Below are positions 9,207-17,994 of a stretch of 64,000 nucleotides of DNA, piece after piece. Origin of the DNA: an uncultured Acidobacteriia bacterium (lineage in GTDB: Bacteria; Acidobacteriota; Terriglobia; Bryobacterales; Bryobacteraceae); NCBI GenBank assembly GCA_903907865.1, contig CAIVPR010000129.1:1-64000 (forward strand), written 5' to 3'. Each line of letters begins with the position of its first letter. Positions within the stretch are counted from its first letter, which is position 1. Below the pieces are notes generated by a model. That model was not told the origin of the DNA and did no database searches. It saw only the letters and a program-made list of their open reading frames with translations. The translations under genes were made by a program, and so were the position numbers.

Positions 9207-9758
9207 TTATCGCTCCACCCTCAGGTTGTTCGTCACTGAAAACACGCCGGAGACACCGCTGGCTCGAATCTTAACGAGGTTCTTGTCGCCTTCGGTGTCA
9301 ACAACTCCTTCCAGCGATAGGTTGCCGTTCTTCACTATGATCCGAATGGGCTTTACGGGTGGCATGGAGTACCGGAATAACGGACTGTATCCGTAGATCG
9401 CGCGATAGGTGGCCATCCGCAGGCGGTCATCATTTGGCGAAAGCGGCAGGACCTCGATGTTGTTTACAACGTTCTCGACGCCCTCGATGTCCCGCAGTTC
9501 GCTCTCAGCCGAGGCTTTGAGGGACGGTCGGGTTACCTGGCCCGATAGGATGAGGGTGTACCCATCGAGGCGCAATTCAATATTGTCGAAGACGTCGAAG
9601 TACGGGAGCGTTACTATTTCATGACGTGCCTCTTTAGCAATTCGGGCCTTGCCCTTGTCTGTAGGAGGCTCACTCTGCGGAGATAGAGGTTGGGTGTTTG
9701 CTGCCGACGCCACAAGAATGGCTGCCAGCAGGACTACGGGAATACCATTCGCGTTCAT
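9207..9758 (-). CDS. Exported BON-domain protein
   Basis: A 183-residue protein with a signal peptide (MNANGIPVVLLAAILVASA) and two BON-like modules: the first, about 45-105, contains the diagnostic pattern LRLDGYTLILSGQV...A-x-x-x-GVENVVNNIEVLP; the second, about 130-183, contains VKNGNLSLEGVVD...GVSGVFSVTNNLRV. BON domains bind phospholipid or the envelope and are typical of OsmY-like stress proteins. ATG 9758 is chosen because it begins a good signal peptide, whereas the longer reading does not. It is the first gene of a minus-strand run that continues to the P1B ATPase. Confidence 0.82.
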   Translation of the reverse strand: MNANGIPVVLLAAILVASAANTQPLSPQSEPPTDKGKARIAKEARHEIVTLPYFDVFDNIELRLDGYTLILSGQVTRPSLKASAESELRDIEGVENVVNNIEVLPLSPNDDRLRMATYRAIYGYSPLFRYSMPPVKPIRIIVKNGNLSLEGVVDTEGDKNLVKIRASGVSGVFSVTNNLRVER

Positions 9759-10226
9759 TTGGTTCACAACTCTTCCGAGAGCAGTTTGAGGGCCATCGCG
9801 AAGGAAGAATGAGTCATGACCACGCTTTCCAAGCTTTGATGGCACCTCCATCCTCTTAAGCCGGTTCGGCGATGACCGGGCAGCGACCTGCATCATTGCA
9901 CTTGAGTAACCCAATCAGCAGTCAAAACGGCGATATGTGGAGCCACCCAATGATCGTATTTGGTCGAACGGCACCCTGTGGGCACATGAAATCTAGCGCG
10001 CTGGTGGCATTCTTTGCAAGGCATTCCCGGCTCCTCGAACAAACGCTTCCTCGCGGTCGCGGCTCTGCGGAATCAGCCCGTTGCCGAGCCACGACCGCAA
10101 GCGAGTGTTTGTCCAACCATGCGAGCGATTAGCGCAAGACCTTGTGTTCTCAACCGAAATCGACGACCTCAACCAGCTTCTGGCATTCGACCTGCTGAAG
10201 CACATCCGGGTTAAGGTCCCCAAAAC
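9759..10226. other. Intergenic region between divergent genes
   Basis: A 468-base gap between the divergent BON and DUF3011 genes. It must hold both promoters and contains one long imperfect palindrome (10039-10112, listed separately). I see no credible gene in it. Confidence 0.6.
10039..10112. repeat. Palindromic member of a dispersed repeat family
   Basis: Two 27-base arms, 10039-10065 and 10086-10112, are near-perfect inverted copies (core CTCGCGGTCGCGGCTC and its complement with a few mismatches), separated by 20 bases. Single-arm copies of the same core occur at 38347, 38492, 48499, 48577 and 51937, plus a shorter piece at 11177-11193. Confidence 0.75.
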
Positions 10227-11105
10227 ATGCATAGTGAACTGAAACGAGCCGGAATCGGACGATGGCTCCACCCATTTGCAGGGTCCGTATGCCTCATGGT
10301 ATTCCCCTTGAGTTTTGTCGCCACGGCCCAAGACCAGCGGAATCCTACGTTTTCGTGCTCCTCAACCAATGGGAGGCGCAACTTCTGTCCCGTGGATACT
10401 TCCCGTGGCGACTTTCGCTTCACGCGGCAACTGAGTAATGTCCGCTGCGTCGAGGGCTACAACTGGGGACGCGAGGACAATGGCGTTTGGGTGGATCGCG
10501 GTTGCCGCGCCGAGTTCGAGGCATTGCCCGAAGCGCGGCGGAGGCCTGAAAGCACGACCATTGAAGCCGGGATGACGTTGTCCATCCGCACGAATGAGGC
10601 AATCAGATCGAAAAGGGCCGACGGGAGGATCTTCACCGGCGTCGTAAACGACGACGTTGAGGGGAGCAACGGCCACCTCGCGATCCCAAGGGGGTCGAAC
10701 GTCGAATTGATCGTTCGTGTCGCCCAAGACCAGGATCTGATTCTGGATCTGGAATCCGTAGTGGTCGATGGGAGGCGGTACGGAATTGACGTCTCACCGG
10801 AACGAATTGAATCCCGGGATGGCGTTGGTGCCAATCAGCGAACGGGTAAGTATGTGGGCGGTGGAGCCGTGATCGGGGCGATCATCGGAGCGCTCGCAGG
10901 CGGAGGTAAGGGAGCGGCGATAGGAGCGGGCGTGGGAGCCGCCGGGGGCGCGGTCGGCCAGATAGCCACCAGCGGACGCGAAGTGAAGGTGCCCTCGGAA
11001 ACGGTGATCACCTTCCGGGTGGAACGGGCTCTCACGATGGGCATTGCCGACAATGGCAGGCTGGGCCGCGGACGCCACTACCATGACGATAGGGAACGCC
11101 GGTAG
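10227..11105 (+). CDS. Exported DUF3011 / glycine-zipper protein
   Basis: A 292-residue protein. A signal peptide (about 1-35) is followed by a DUF3011-like domain (about 42-100) with paired cysteines and the pattern CSSTNGRRNFC...V-RCVEGYNWG...VWVDRGCRAEF. A middle beta-rich region follows, then a glycine-zipper segment (about 205-250, GGGAVIGAIIGALAGGGKGAAIGAG) that probably inserts into or packs against a membrane. The family is envelope-associated and function is not established. It is divergent from the BON gene run, and both point to envelope stress. Confidence 0.78.
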   Translation: MHSELKRAGIGRWLHPFAGSVCLMVFPLSFVATAQDQRNPTFSCSSTNGRRNFCPVDTSRGDFRFTRQLSNVRCVEGYNWGREDNGVWVDRGCRAEFEALPEARRRPESTTIEAGMTLSIRTNEAIRSKRADGRIFTGVVNDDVEGSNGHLAIPRGSNVELIVRVAQDQDLILDLESVVVDGRRYGIDVSPERIESRDGVGANQRTGKYVGGGAVIGAIIGALAGGGKGAAIGAGVGAAGGAVGQIATSGREVKVPSETVITFRVERALTMGIADNGRLGRGRHYHDDRERR

Positions 11106-11238
11106 GCTGGCGCAGTGGCCGGGCGGTCGGGGAGATAGAACAACCCCGCATGGAAACGCGGTGATTCCGCGGACCCGCGACCGCAAGGAGCGTCGCACAA
11201 CCTACCGCCTTGCAAAAAAACTTCCGGCTAGACCGGTC

Positions 11239-11640
11239 CTATTGCCCGCCAGGGCCGCCATCGCCATCGCTGCCGCCGAAGATGGCTTTTCCATTGATGT
11301 AGATGCGCCGGGCGTCCATGAGATGCGAGCCATCCTTGGCTGCGTAGCCGTCGACGATCAGCTTGTCGCCGATCTTGATGTCACCCTTCTTAAAGCCGCG
11401 GCGCGTGAGCGAGAAGGGGTTGGCACCCTCGCAGCCCCAAGTGAGGGTCTTGCCGTTGGCTTCCTTCACGTCAATGTAGAAATAGGAGTGGGGGTTGCTC
11501 CACTCCATGCGGGAGAGCGTCCCTTCGACGCGGATCGGCTTGTTTCCGTCAAACTCCGCGGCGAAGGAATGGTGCGCAAGTGCGGATCCCACCCCGGCAA
11601 GGCCAAGGCAGACCGCAAGCATGGTCAGCTTTCGGTTCAT
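11239..11640 (-). CDS. DUF6152 family exported protein, copy 1
   Basis: A 133-residue protein with a signal peptide (about 1-22) ending at AHHSFAAEFD, the hallmark HHSFAAE-D of DUF6152. A small OB-like beta domain follows with the pattern GTLSRMEWSNPHSYFYIDV and a C-terminal DARRIYINGK. Function is unknown. It is the last gene of the encapsulin operon: its ATG overlaps the desulfurase stop by 4 bases (ATGA at 11637-11640), so it is translated with the desulfurase even though it is exported and the compartment is cytoplasmic. Copies 2 and 3 are at 20617-21018 and 49755-50171. A weak GC stem followed by a run of T bases lies just downstream (about 11210-11236). Confidence 0.88.
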   Translation of the reverse strand: MNRKLTMLAVCLGLAGVGSALAHHSFAAEFDGNKPIRVEGTLSRMEWSNPHSYFYIDVKEANGKTLTWGCEGANPFSLTRRGFKKGDIKIGDKLIVDGYAAKDGSHLMDARRIYINGKAIFGGSDGDGGPGGQ

Positions 11641-13304
11641 GTTATTTCTCCTTTTTTGGTTGCAGCCAGCCGAACCAATACGGTGATGAGCGCATCAATG
11701 TCGGCACAGGTGTTGTAGAAGGCGAAGGACGGCCGGACGCTGCTCTCCACACCGAAGCGGCGCAGAATGGGCTGGGCGCAGTGGTGCCCGGAACGGACGG
11801 CGATCCCCTCGCGGTTCAGAGCGGCACCGACGTCCTCGGTCCGGTGCCCGGCCAAGACGAACGAGAGGACGCCCGCCTTGTCATGTGAAGTCGCCCCATG
11901 GGGATTTCCCAGGATTCGTACCCCGGGAATCTCCGCCAAGTGGCGGGTGGCGTAGGACAGCAAGTGGTGCTCGTACGCGGCGATCCGATCACGTCCGATG
12001 GACAGGACGTAATCGATGGCGGCACCGAGACCGACCGCATCGGCAATGTTGCCGGTTCCAGCCTCGAATCGCGCCGGAGCCGGGTGGTAGACGGTGCGCT
12101 CGAAGGTGACATCCTGGATCATGTTGCCGCCCCCTTGCCAAGGCTGCATCTCGTTCAGGAGAGCCTCCTTGCCGTAGAGCACGCCGATTCCGGTCGGTGC
12201 GAACACCTTGTGGCCGGAAAACACATACCAGTCCGCGTTGAGGGCTTGGACATCCACCGCCAGATGGGAGACAGCCTGGGCTCCATCCACGAGAACCTTG
12301 GCTCCCACTGCATGGGCTGCTTCCACCACTTGTTTGGCCGGAGTCACCGTGCCAAGCGCGTTCGAAACCTGCGTGAACGAGACGAGCTTGGTTTTCGGCC
12401 CCAGCAACTTCACATATTCGGCAAATTGGAGCTGGCCGCTATCGTCGACCGGGATGACGCGAAGCCGCGCACCCTTCTCCGCCGCCAATTGCTGCCATGG
12501 AACGATGTTGGCGTGGTGTTCCAGCCAACTGACGATGATCTCGTCGTCCTTGCCGATGTTTTGCCGACCCCACGCCTGGGAGACCAGGTTGATGGCTTCG
12601 GTGGCACCCCGGACAAAGACGATCTCATTGGTGGAACGCGCGTTGAGGAAGCCGCGAACCTTCTCGCGGGCGCCCTCATAGGCGTCGGTGGCGCGGGCAG
12701 CGAGTTCGTGCGCCGCGCGGTGGATGTTGGAGTTTTCGTGCTCGTAGAAGTACTTGAGCCTGTCGATGACGCACCGCGGCTTCTGGGTGGTGGCCGCGTT
12801 GTCGAGCCAGATGAGAGGCCTTCCGTTTACGCGCTCGTTGAGGACCGGAAAATCCTGGCGGATCTGCCCGACATCGAACGACCCCGCGAGCCCCTGCTGG
12901 GCTGGTTGCGGATCTACGACTTCGACGTGCTCGAGAAAATAGAAAGACGGGCTGGCGGGCGGCACCAGACCCGAAGGACGTTGCGGGACGCCGGGCTCGG
13001 GAGCCGAGAATTCGTCGGCGAAAGCCTGGTAAAGCGCGCGGAGCTCGGCCTCGCCGGGCAGATCGGCTGACAACGGCTCGACGTCGTGCAGGGGCTCGAA
13101 ACCGCCCGAGAGTCCGAATTGCGGAAATGGAACGTCATTCCCGTGGGTAGGAGGCGACGCCGGCGCGGGGGCATCGGGCCAGCCGCCGTAAAGGGTTGGC
13201 GCTGGCCCTTGTGTGCTGGACGCGCCGCCGCCCGTCTGCTGGAAGAATTCGTTCGCGAGCCGGGTCAGCAACTCGACGTCAGGACTAAGCCCACTTGTAG
13301 TCAT
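11637..13304 (-). CDS. Family 2A encapsulin cargo cysteine desulfurase (SufS-like, with disordered N-terminal targeting region)
   Basis: A PLP-dependent class V aminotransferase-fold enzyme that converts cysteine to alanine and sulfane sulfur. From the ATG at 13304 it has 555 residues. The catalytic part (about 144-555) shows LDNAATTQKP, the PLP lysine in SGHK (Lys366) and the catalytic cysteine in RSGHHCAQP (Cys509), all typical of SufS. Ordinary SufS is about 410 residues; the extra 140 N-terminal residues are rich in Pro, Gly and Ala with scattered short hydrophobic motifs (LYGGWPDAPAP, FYFLEHVEV), as in the CyD cargo of family 2A encapsulins, where this region directs packaging. The reading starts 20 bases inside the encapsulin gene end; a TTG 18 bases earlier is possible but has weaker support. 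It is overlapped at its end by the DUF6152 gene. Confidence 0.93.
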   Translation of the reverse strand: MTTSGLSPDVELLTRLANEFFQQTGGGASSTQGPAPTLYGGWPDAPAPASPPTHGNDVPFPQFGLSGGFEPLHDVEPLSADLPGEAELRALYQAFADEFSAPEPGVPQRPSGLVPPASPSFYFLEHVEVVDPQPAQQGLAGSFDVGQIRQDFPVLNERVNGRPLIWLDNAATTQKPRCVIDRLKYFYEHENSNIHRAAHELAARATDAYEGAREKVRGFLNARSTNEIVFVRGATEAINLVSQAWGRQNIGKDDEIIVSWLEHHANIVPWQQLAAEKGARLRVIPVDDSGQLQFAEYVKLLGPKTKLVSFTQVSNALGTVTPAKQVVEAAHAVGAKVLVDGAQAVSHLAVDVQALNADWYVFSGHKVFAPTGIGVLYGKEALLNEMQPWQGGGNMIQDVTFERTVYHPAPARFEAGTGNIADAVGLGAAIDYVLSIGRDRIAAYEHHLLSYATRHLAEIPGVRILGNPHGATSHDKAGVLSFVLAGHRTEDVGAALNREGIAVRSGHHCAQPILRRFGVESSVRPSFAFYNTCADIDALITVLVRLAATKKGEIT

Positions 13305-14211
13305 GGTATTTGTCCGTTTCAACGGCTTCGAGCACGCCCAGCGAGTCCTCGGTCAGGACGGCGAGCGAACAGTAGAGCGAGATCAGATACGAGGCGATGG
13401 CCTTGTGGTTGATCCCCATGAAGCGGACGGAAAGGCCGGGGCTACGCTGGCCTGGAAGATTCGGCTGGTAGAGTCCAACCACGCCTTGACGGCGTTCGCC
13501 GGTGCGGACCAACAGGATGTTGGACTTGCCAGCGGCATCGATCACGACCTTGTCGGAGGGGATTAGCGGTATTCCGCGCCACGTCAGGAACTGGGAGCCG
13601 AACAACGACACGGTGGGAGGGGGCACGCCGCGCCGGGTGCACTCGCGCCCAAAGGCGGCGATGGAGCGGGGATGGGCCAGGAAGAAGCCCGGCTCCTTCC
13701 AAACACGGGCGAGGAGTTCATCCAGATCGTCCGGGGTGGGAGCGCCGGTACGGGTCTTGATCCGCTGCCTAGGGGCCACATTGCTGAGCAGGCCGTACTC
13801 GGGATTGTTGATCAGCTCGCTTTCCTGGCGCTCCTTGATGATCTCCACGGTCAGGCGAAGCTGCTCGGAGATCTGGTTGTAGGGGGTGCTGTAGAGGTCG
13901 GAAACACGCGTGTGGATGTCGACAACCGTGTTGACGGCGCTCAACATGTACTCGCGGGGCTGCTCCTCGTAGTCCACGAAGGTCTGGGGGAGCTCGCGTT
14001 CGTCGCGGCCGGAGCAATCGACGGTGACGCTGGATTCATCCTTGACGCGATTGAGGCGGTAGATACCGGCCTCGACGGGGACCCATTGGAGCAATTGGGT
14101 AAGCCAGCGCGGGGTAATGCGTCCCATTTGGGGCGCAGTCTTGGTCGCATTGGCAAGTTGCCTTGCGGCGACGTCGCCCAACGCTGAGTTTCTTTGTAGT
14201 TCTTCGGACAT
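13285..14211 (-). CDS. Family 2A encapsulin shell protein (SrpI-like)
   Basis: A 308-residue HK97-fold shell protein. The match to the SrpI/family 2A group is direct along its length: N-arm with LGDVAARQLANATKTAPQM, then RWLTQLLQWVPVEAGIYRLN, a PREYMLSAVNTVVDIHTRVSDL segment, KTRTGAPTPDDLDELL and a C-terminal GINHKAIASYLISLYCSLAVL. Length is typical. Family 2A shells assemble in the cytoplasm around a cysteine desulfurase and, in studied bacteria, hold sulfur. The cargo gene follows with a 20-base overlap. A GAAGGAGA ribosome-binding site precedes the ATG by about 11 bases. The gene sits 80 bases after a secreted PDLSG-type protein gene, so the shell is in the middle, not at the start, of its operon. 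Confidence 0.94.
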   Translation of the reverse strand: MSEELQRNSALGDVAARQLANATKTAPQMGRITPRWLTQLLQWVPVEAGIYRLNRVKDESSVTVDCSGRDERELPQTFVDYEEQPREYMLSAVNTVVDIHTRVSDLYSTPYNQISEQLRLTVEIIKERQESELINNPEYGLLSNVAPRQRIKTRTGAPTPDDLDELLARVWKEPGFFLAHPRSIAAFGRECTRRGVPPPTVSLFGSQFLTWRGIPLIPSDKVVIDAAGKSNILLVRTGERRQGVVGLYQPNLPGQRSPGLSVRFMGINHKAIASYLISLYCSLAVLTEDSLGVLEAVETDKYHDYKWA

Positions 14212-14291
14212 TTCTGAGTGTTCTCCTTCGGTCGTAGGGGATTATTTGCAGCCCGTGGTGTAGCGAATTGATTCCCTTGGGCTTGCTGCGT

Positions 14292-15149
14292 CTAGTTCTT
14301 CGTCGGCGTTGTGAACAGGGGCGGCGGCAAGGGTTTGGGGTTGTCGTAGCCGCGCGTGCCGTCCTTGCGGATCGGGCCGGGGCCAAAACCGAGGTGTTCG
14401 CGGTCCACGTTGTTCTCGCTGCAGGAAAACTCGTGGAGCTCGTCGGTCGGCTTGCCCAGCACCCAGGTACGGGAGTAGTTGAAGGGCTTGGTGTAGAACT
14501 TGGGGTCTTCGATGAGAGTCTCGACGTGGATGTGGTCGTAGTCCGGACGGGTCCAACGCTCGACGACGTGCAGTGCGTCGCTATGCGGGTTGGCGTTTTC
14601 GTCCGCCCAGACCTGCGTGTCCTTGAAGCCGATGGAGTCAATGACGAAGGTGTCCCCATCCCAGCGGCCCAGTTCCTCGCCGAAGAAGGAAGGATCGGGA
14701 TCTTCGGAATGTTTCCGGTTGGCGTCCACCGGAATCAGGCGGAAATAGGTATACCAGTAAAGGAAGGCCACTTTGTTGGCCCCTTGGAGCACCTCGAACG
14801 GGAGGCCGCTGGCGTTGTGGCGGGGAATTCCGCCGAGGATGCAGAGGCTCTCGGGGTCGATGGTGGCGGTCAGGTTGTGCTGGAGCGCGGCCTCGCCCGC
14901 CGGTGTGAGAGGAAGCTTGAAGCCGGGGAGATCCTTGCCGATGTTGCCGCCTGGCTTGGTGTCGCGAGTGCCCTTCCAGAAGCCGCTGAGGTCCGGATGG
15001 CCGTCGGCAGTCCGGGGAGTTTTCCGGTCCGACGGCACGTCGGGCGCGGTAAGTCCGCCGCCGTTTTGGGAAAAGGCCGTCCAGGGAGCGATGAGGGCTG
15101 CAACCAGGATGCCGCCGCGCAAAGTAGCTGAAAATTGATTTGTCGTCAT
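14292..15149 (-). CDS. Exported PDLSG-motif protein, copy 1
   Basis: A 285-residue protein with a signal peptide (about 1-27) and the family signature TADGHPDLSGFW (about 47-58). Further shared blocks are an N-terminal cysteine (ESLCILGGIPRHN), WDGDTFVIDSIGFKDTQVW, HSDALHVVERW, and a C-terminal FSCSENN near the end. The same blocks recur in the proteins at 18882, 19856 and 48719. I know this only as an abundant uncharacterised secreted family of Acidobacteria and similar soil bacteria; no enzyme activity should be assumed. Here it lies between a TlpA-like gene and the encapsulin shell gene. Confidence 0.75.
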   Translation of the reverse strand: MTTNQFSATLRGGILVAALIAPWTAFSQNGGGLTAPDVPSDRKTPRTADGHPDLSGFWKGTRDTKPGGNIGKDLPGFKLPLTPAGEAALQHNLTATIDPESLCILGGIPRHNASGLPFEVLQGANKVAFLYWYTYFRLIPVDANRKHSEDPDPSFFGEELGRWDGDTFVIDSIGFKDTQVWADENANPHSDALHVVERWTRPDYDHIHVETLIEDPKFYTKPFNYSRTWVLGKPTDELHEFSCSENNVDREHLGFGPGPIRKDGTRGYDNPKPLPPPLFTTPTKN

Positions 15150-15256
15150 GAGGAACGTCCTATTGGGTGGACCGGTGCCGCGCTGGTCCCGGGCGGGAAT
15201 GAATCCCGCCGCAGGACCAGCACGCAGACGCCGTCTCTACCTATCTCGCCAAATGC

Positions 15257-16510
15257 CTACCGGACGGAAGCGCTCACCACCGGAGCCTTCTCGGCGAGGA
15301 GGCGTTCGATGGTGGAGGTGAACTCCTGCTTCAGCTGTGCGTTGAACTCCCCGCTGGCCGGAGCGGCAAAACCGGAGTGGATGTGGTCCACGCGACCGTC
15401 CTTGCGGACGAAAACGGTGGCAGGCCAGGTATTGAGGTTCACCAGCTGCGGCACCTTTTCCCACATTTCGGCGGGTGCTCCACCGATCAGGTAGGTGTAG
15501 GGAACCTTGTACTGCTTGATAAAGGCGCGGACGCGGGTCGGATCCTCCAACTGCTCGGGCTCCTCGAAGTCCAAGGCCACGATTTCGAGTCCCTTGTCGT
15601 GGTACTTGTTGTAGAGTTCCACCAAGTATTGAGCTTCGTCGTGGCAATTCGGGCACCAGGTCCCGGTCACGATGGCCAGAACAACCTTGTCCTTGAACTG
15701 CGAATCGTCATTGGAGCGCACTTTGCCGGCGAGGTCGGGCAGCTTGTAGGCGAAGATCTCCTTGGCGTCGCGGGCCGTGGTGTGGGTGGTGTAGTCGGCC
15801 GGGGCCGGGATGCCCTTGGCGCTGGCGACTTCCGCGCGATAGGCAAGCAACTCGCCGTCGCGGTTGCTGCCGCGCTGCAGGAGCCGCAGCGATCCATCGG
15901 CGTTCGGAATGATTTCCAACAGGCCCGGGCGGGAGCCGTCAAAATGGCTAACTACGAACTTGCCGTTCTTCCAGCTTCCGGTCAGAGCGCCGGTGTCGCC
16001 GTCGACGCGGAGGACGGTGGCGGTGGCTTCCGCGCCGTTCTGCTTCACGATCAACCTCCAAGCCTTTTCACCCTTGGGGCTTTCGTGCGGGATCACCCAG
16101 GAGCCGGCAATATTCGGGACATTGGCACCGGCGTTGTCGCCATCCACGTGGCGGCTGGCGTGGAACTCGCTGCCTTCGGGACCCTTGTCGCCGCGCATCT
16201 GGATCTTGCCGTCCAGTTGACCGTCCTTGAAGTCGGCAACAATTTTGGTCAAGTAGTGTTCCAAGTTCAGCACCAGCTTGCCGTTCTTGAAAGAAGCGTC
16301 CGTAGTGAACTCCTTGTCCTCACCGTTGTACAGGGTGCCCTTTAGGCCCGGTCCGCTGCCGGACACGTCAAGGCGGAAGGGGATGACCGTGGAGCCCACC
16401 TTGAGCGTTGCATCCCAGCGGCCCTCGGGAGTTTGAGCCGACGCGGACGCGGCGGCCACTGTCATGGCGATGGCTCCGAAGCCAAGCCGTAGTGCGAATG
16501 AGTTTTTCAT
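15257..16510 (-). CDS. Exported TlpA-like thioredoxin-fold protein, copy 1
   Basis: A 417-residue protein with a signal peptide (about 1-25), a large N-terminal beta-rich region (about 28-235; repeats of G-x-LKGTLYNGED and DGDTGALTGSW) and a C-terminal thioredoxin-fold domain (about 255-400). The redox motif is TGTWCPNCHDEA with Cys286 and Cys289; the cis-proline loop is LNTWPATVF. TlpA-type proteins reduce or isomerise disulfides outside the cytoplasm. The CPNC is followed by His290, so it also spells CXXCH. It lies 60 bases downstream of the cytochrome gene and 107 bases upstream of the PDLSG gene. An AAAGGTTG site precedes the ATG. Paralogues: 25844-27178 and two broken pieces at 31910 and 50305. 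Confidence 0.88.
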   Translation of the reverse strand: MKNSFALRLGFGAIAMTVAAASASAQTPEGRWDATLKVGSTVIPFRLDVSGSGPGLKGTLYNGEDKEFTTDASFKNGKLVLNLEHYLTKIVADFKDGQLDGKIQMRGDKGPEGSEFHASRHVDGDNAGANVPNIAGSWVIPHESPKGEKAWRLIVKQNGAEATATVLRVDGDTGALTGSWKNGKFVVSHFDGSRPGLLEIIPNADGSLRLLQRGSNRDGELLAYRAEVASAKGIPAPADYTTHTTARDAKEIFAYKLPDLAGKVRSNDDSQFKDKVVLAIVTGTWCPNCHDEAQYLVELYNKYHDKGLEIVALDFEEPEQLEDPTRVRAFIKQYKVPYTYLIGGAPAEMWEKVPQLVNLNTWPATVFVRKDGRVDHIHSGFAAPASGEFNAQLKQEFTSTIERLLAEKAPVVSASVR

Positions 16511-16570
16511 GCTTTCAACCTTTCCTTTGTTCGTCGCGGTGCTTGTTTTTCGAGGCCGGTTCGTGATCCG

Positions 16571-17917
16571 CTACTTTTGGGCGCGGATCGGAAACGACCT
16601 CCATTCGTCTGGCAGCCCAGGCTTCGTCGCCAGTAGAATCTCGAGAATCGCCCGTCGGTCCTGAGCCGAGAGGCGCGCATAGTCCGGCCGTTGGTCGGTG
16701 CCGGTAAGAATTTCCAGTAGCCGGTGGTAGACGTACGCTTTTGCTGGTTCGGGGATGGCGTCAAAGGCCTCCGAATAGATCAGGTAACTGCAGGGGTAGC
16801 GGAAGGTCCGGGTATTGAGATCGAAGTCACGGAGGGAGCGCCCCTTGGGGTCGCGCGGGCCGATCGACGCGAAGTCCTTGGCATAGTCCGAACTCCCACG
16901 CACAGGCCCGGTGAACGGTGCCTCGTTGGCGAACAGGAGGTAGCGGACCAGTTCCTCCGCCGGCGTTTCGTACTTCTTGCGCTCTTCGGCGGTCAACGCC
17001 GAAGTGGTACCCGCGGCCTTGTCGTGCTCGGCGTGTTCATAGGTGGCGATCCGTGCCCGGTAGTTGGTCAGAGTGATTAGGTTGTGCATCTGGGTCTGGT
17101 GGTCGAGAACCAGATGGGCCACGATGTCACTGCCCTTGTCGAGGAAAGCCCCGGTGTTGATGCGTTTTGCGAGGTCCACCACGTTGGAACCGGCCGCGCG
17201 GTCGATTGTGGTGGGATTCTCGGGATCTTCGGCAAGCACGTTGCCCATGTGGGTTTGGCTCCCGTGCGTGCCGGTCACGTACCAGCCGCCCCAACGCTCG
17301 GACAACGGGCTTTCCTGGCCGGTGATGTAGGTGGGCGAGTGCGCCATTTGCGTACCGGTGGGCTTGGTGAAAATCGATTTCACGAAGACGCCGGGTACAT
17401 TCCGGGTAGCGGGCGCAACGTGGCACTGGGTGCAGTCGAGTTCGGCGCGTTCGAACTTCGGCTTGTCCTGCTTCTGCTCGTCCAGGATGTAGAAGATCGC
17501 GCCCTGCATGGGATCGAAAGAGACGAATTCGAGCACCTTGCCGTCGTGGACTTGGCCGACGTAAACGTCGTCGTTGAAATACATGGCGCGCGGCAGTTCC
17601 GGCGTGATCTTCTTGAACTGGAAGCTGGTCTTCGAGAACACCAATGTCTGGGAGTTGGTGGAAATCTTCAACAGATCCAACACGGACTTCAGGTAGCCGT
17701 GCTCTCCGTCGTGCCGGAGTTGGACTTGGCCCGAGGCGAGGGCCTGTTGGAGCTTTGCAACAGGATCGTGGAGGTCGTCCGATCGGTAGTGGATGGGCGC
17801 ATCGCTAAACGGCACGAAGCCCTGGTTCTTCACCGCGATCTGGGCTTGGACGGGCAGGGCCAAAAGGGCGGCCACGGCCATCGCCGCCGTCCATCGCAGT
17901 TGTCGTCTGGTTTCCAT
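16571..17917 (-). CDS. Exported monohaem cytochrome-like protein, copy 1
   Basis: A 448-residue protein with a signal peptide (about 1-26, ending VQAQ) and one haem motif, CTQCH (162-166). Conserved features shared with its paralogue at 27213-28721 include VFSKTSFQ, PRAMYFNDDVYVGQVHDGK, SPLSERWGGWYVTGTHG, a histidine-rich LDHQTQMHNLITLTNY and a C-terminal DRRAILEILLATKPGLP. I do not know a named family. The start at ATG 17917 is backed by AAGGAG 6 bases upstream and by the signal peptide. It is the first gene of the encapsulin operon, so the promoter should be in 17918-18100. Confidence 0.8.
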   Translation of the reverse strand: METRRQLRWTAAMAVAALLALPVQAQIAVKNQGFVPFSDAPIHYRSDDLHDPVAKLQQALASGQVQLRHDGEHGYLKSVLDLLKISTNSQTLVFSKTSFQFKKITPELPRAMYFNDDVYVGQVHDGKVLEFVSFDPMQGAIFYILDEQKQDKPKFERAELDCTQCHVAPATRNVPGVFVKSIFTKPTGTQMAHSPTYITGQESPLSERWGGWYVTGTHGSQTHMGNVLAEDPENPTTIDRAAGSNVVDLAKRINTGAFLDKGSDIVAHLVLDHQTQMHNLITLTNYRARIATYEHAEHDKAAGTTSALTAEERKKYETPAEELVRYLLFANEAPFTGPVRGSSDYAKDFASIGPRDPKGRSLRDFDLNTRTFRYPCSYLIYSEAFDAIPEPAKAYVYHRLLEILTGTDQRPDYARLSAQDRRAILEILLATKPGLPDEWRSFPIRAQK

Positions 17918-17994
17918 ATGGTCGCTCCTTGGTATCGGGCCGAATGCTGAGAAGGTCACCCTGGCGCCCCGTCGGATCAGCCGCGGATTGCTCC

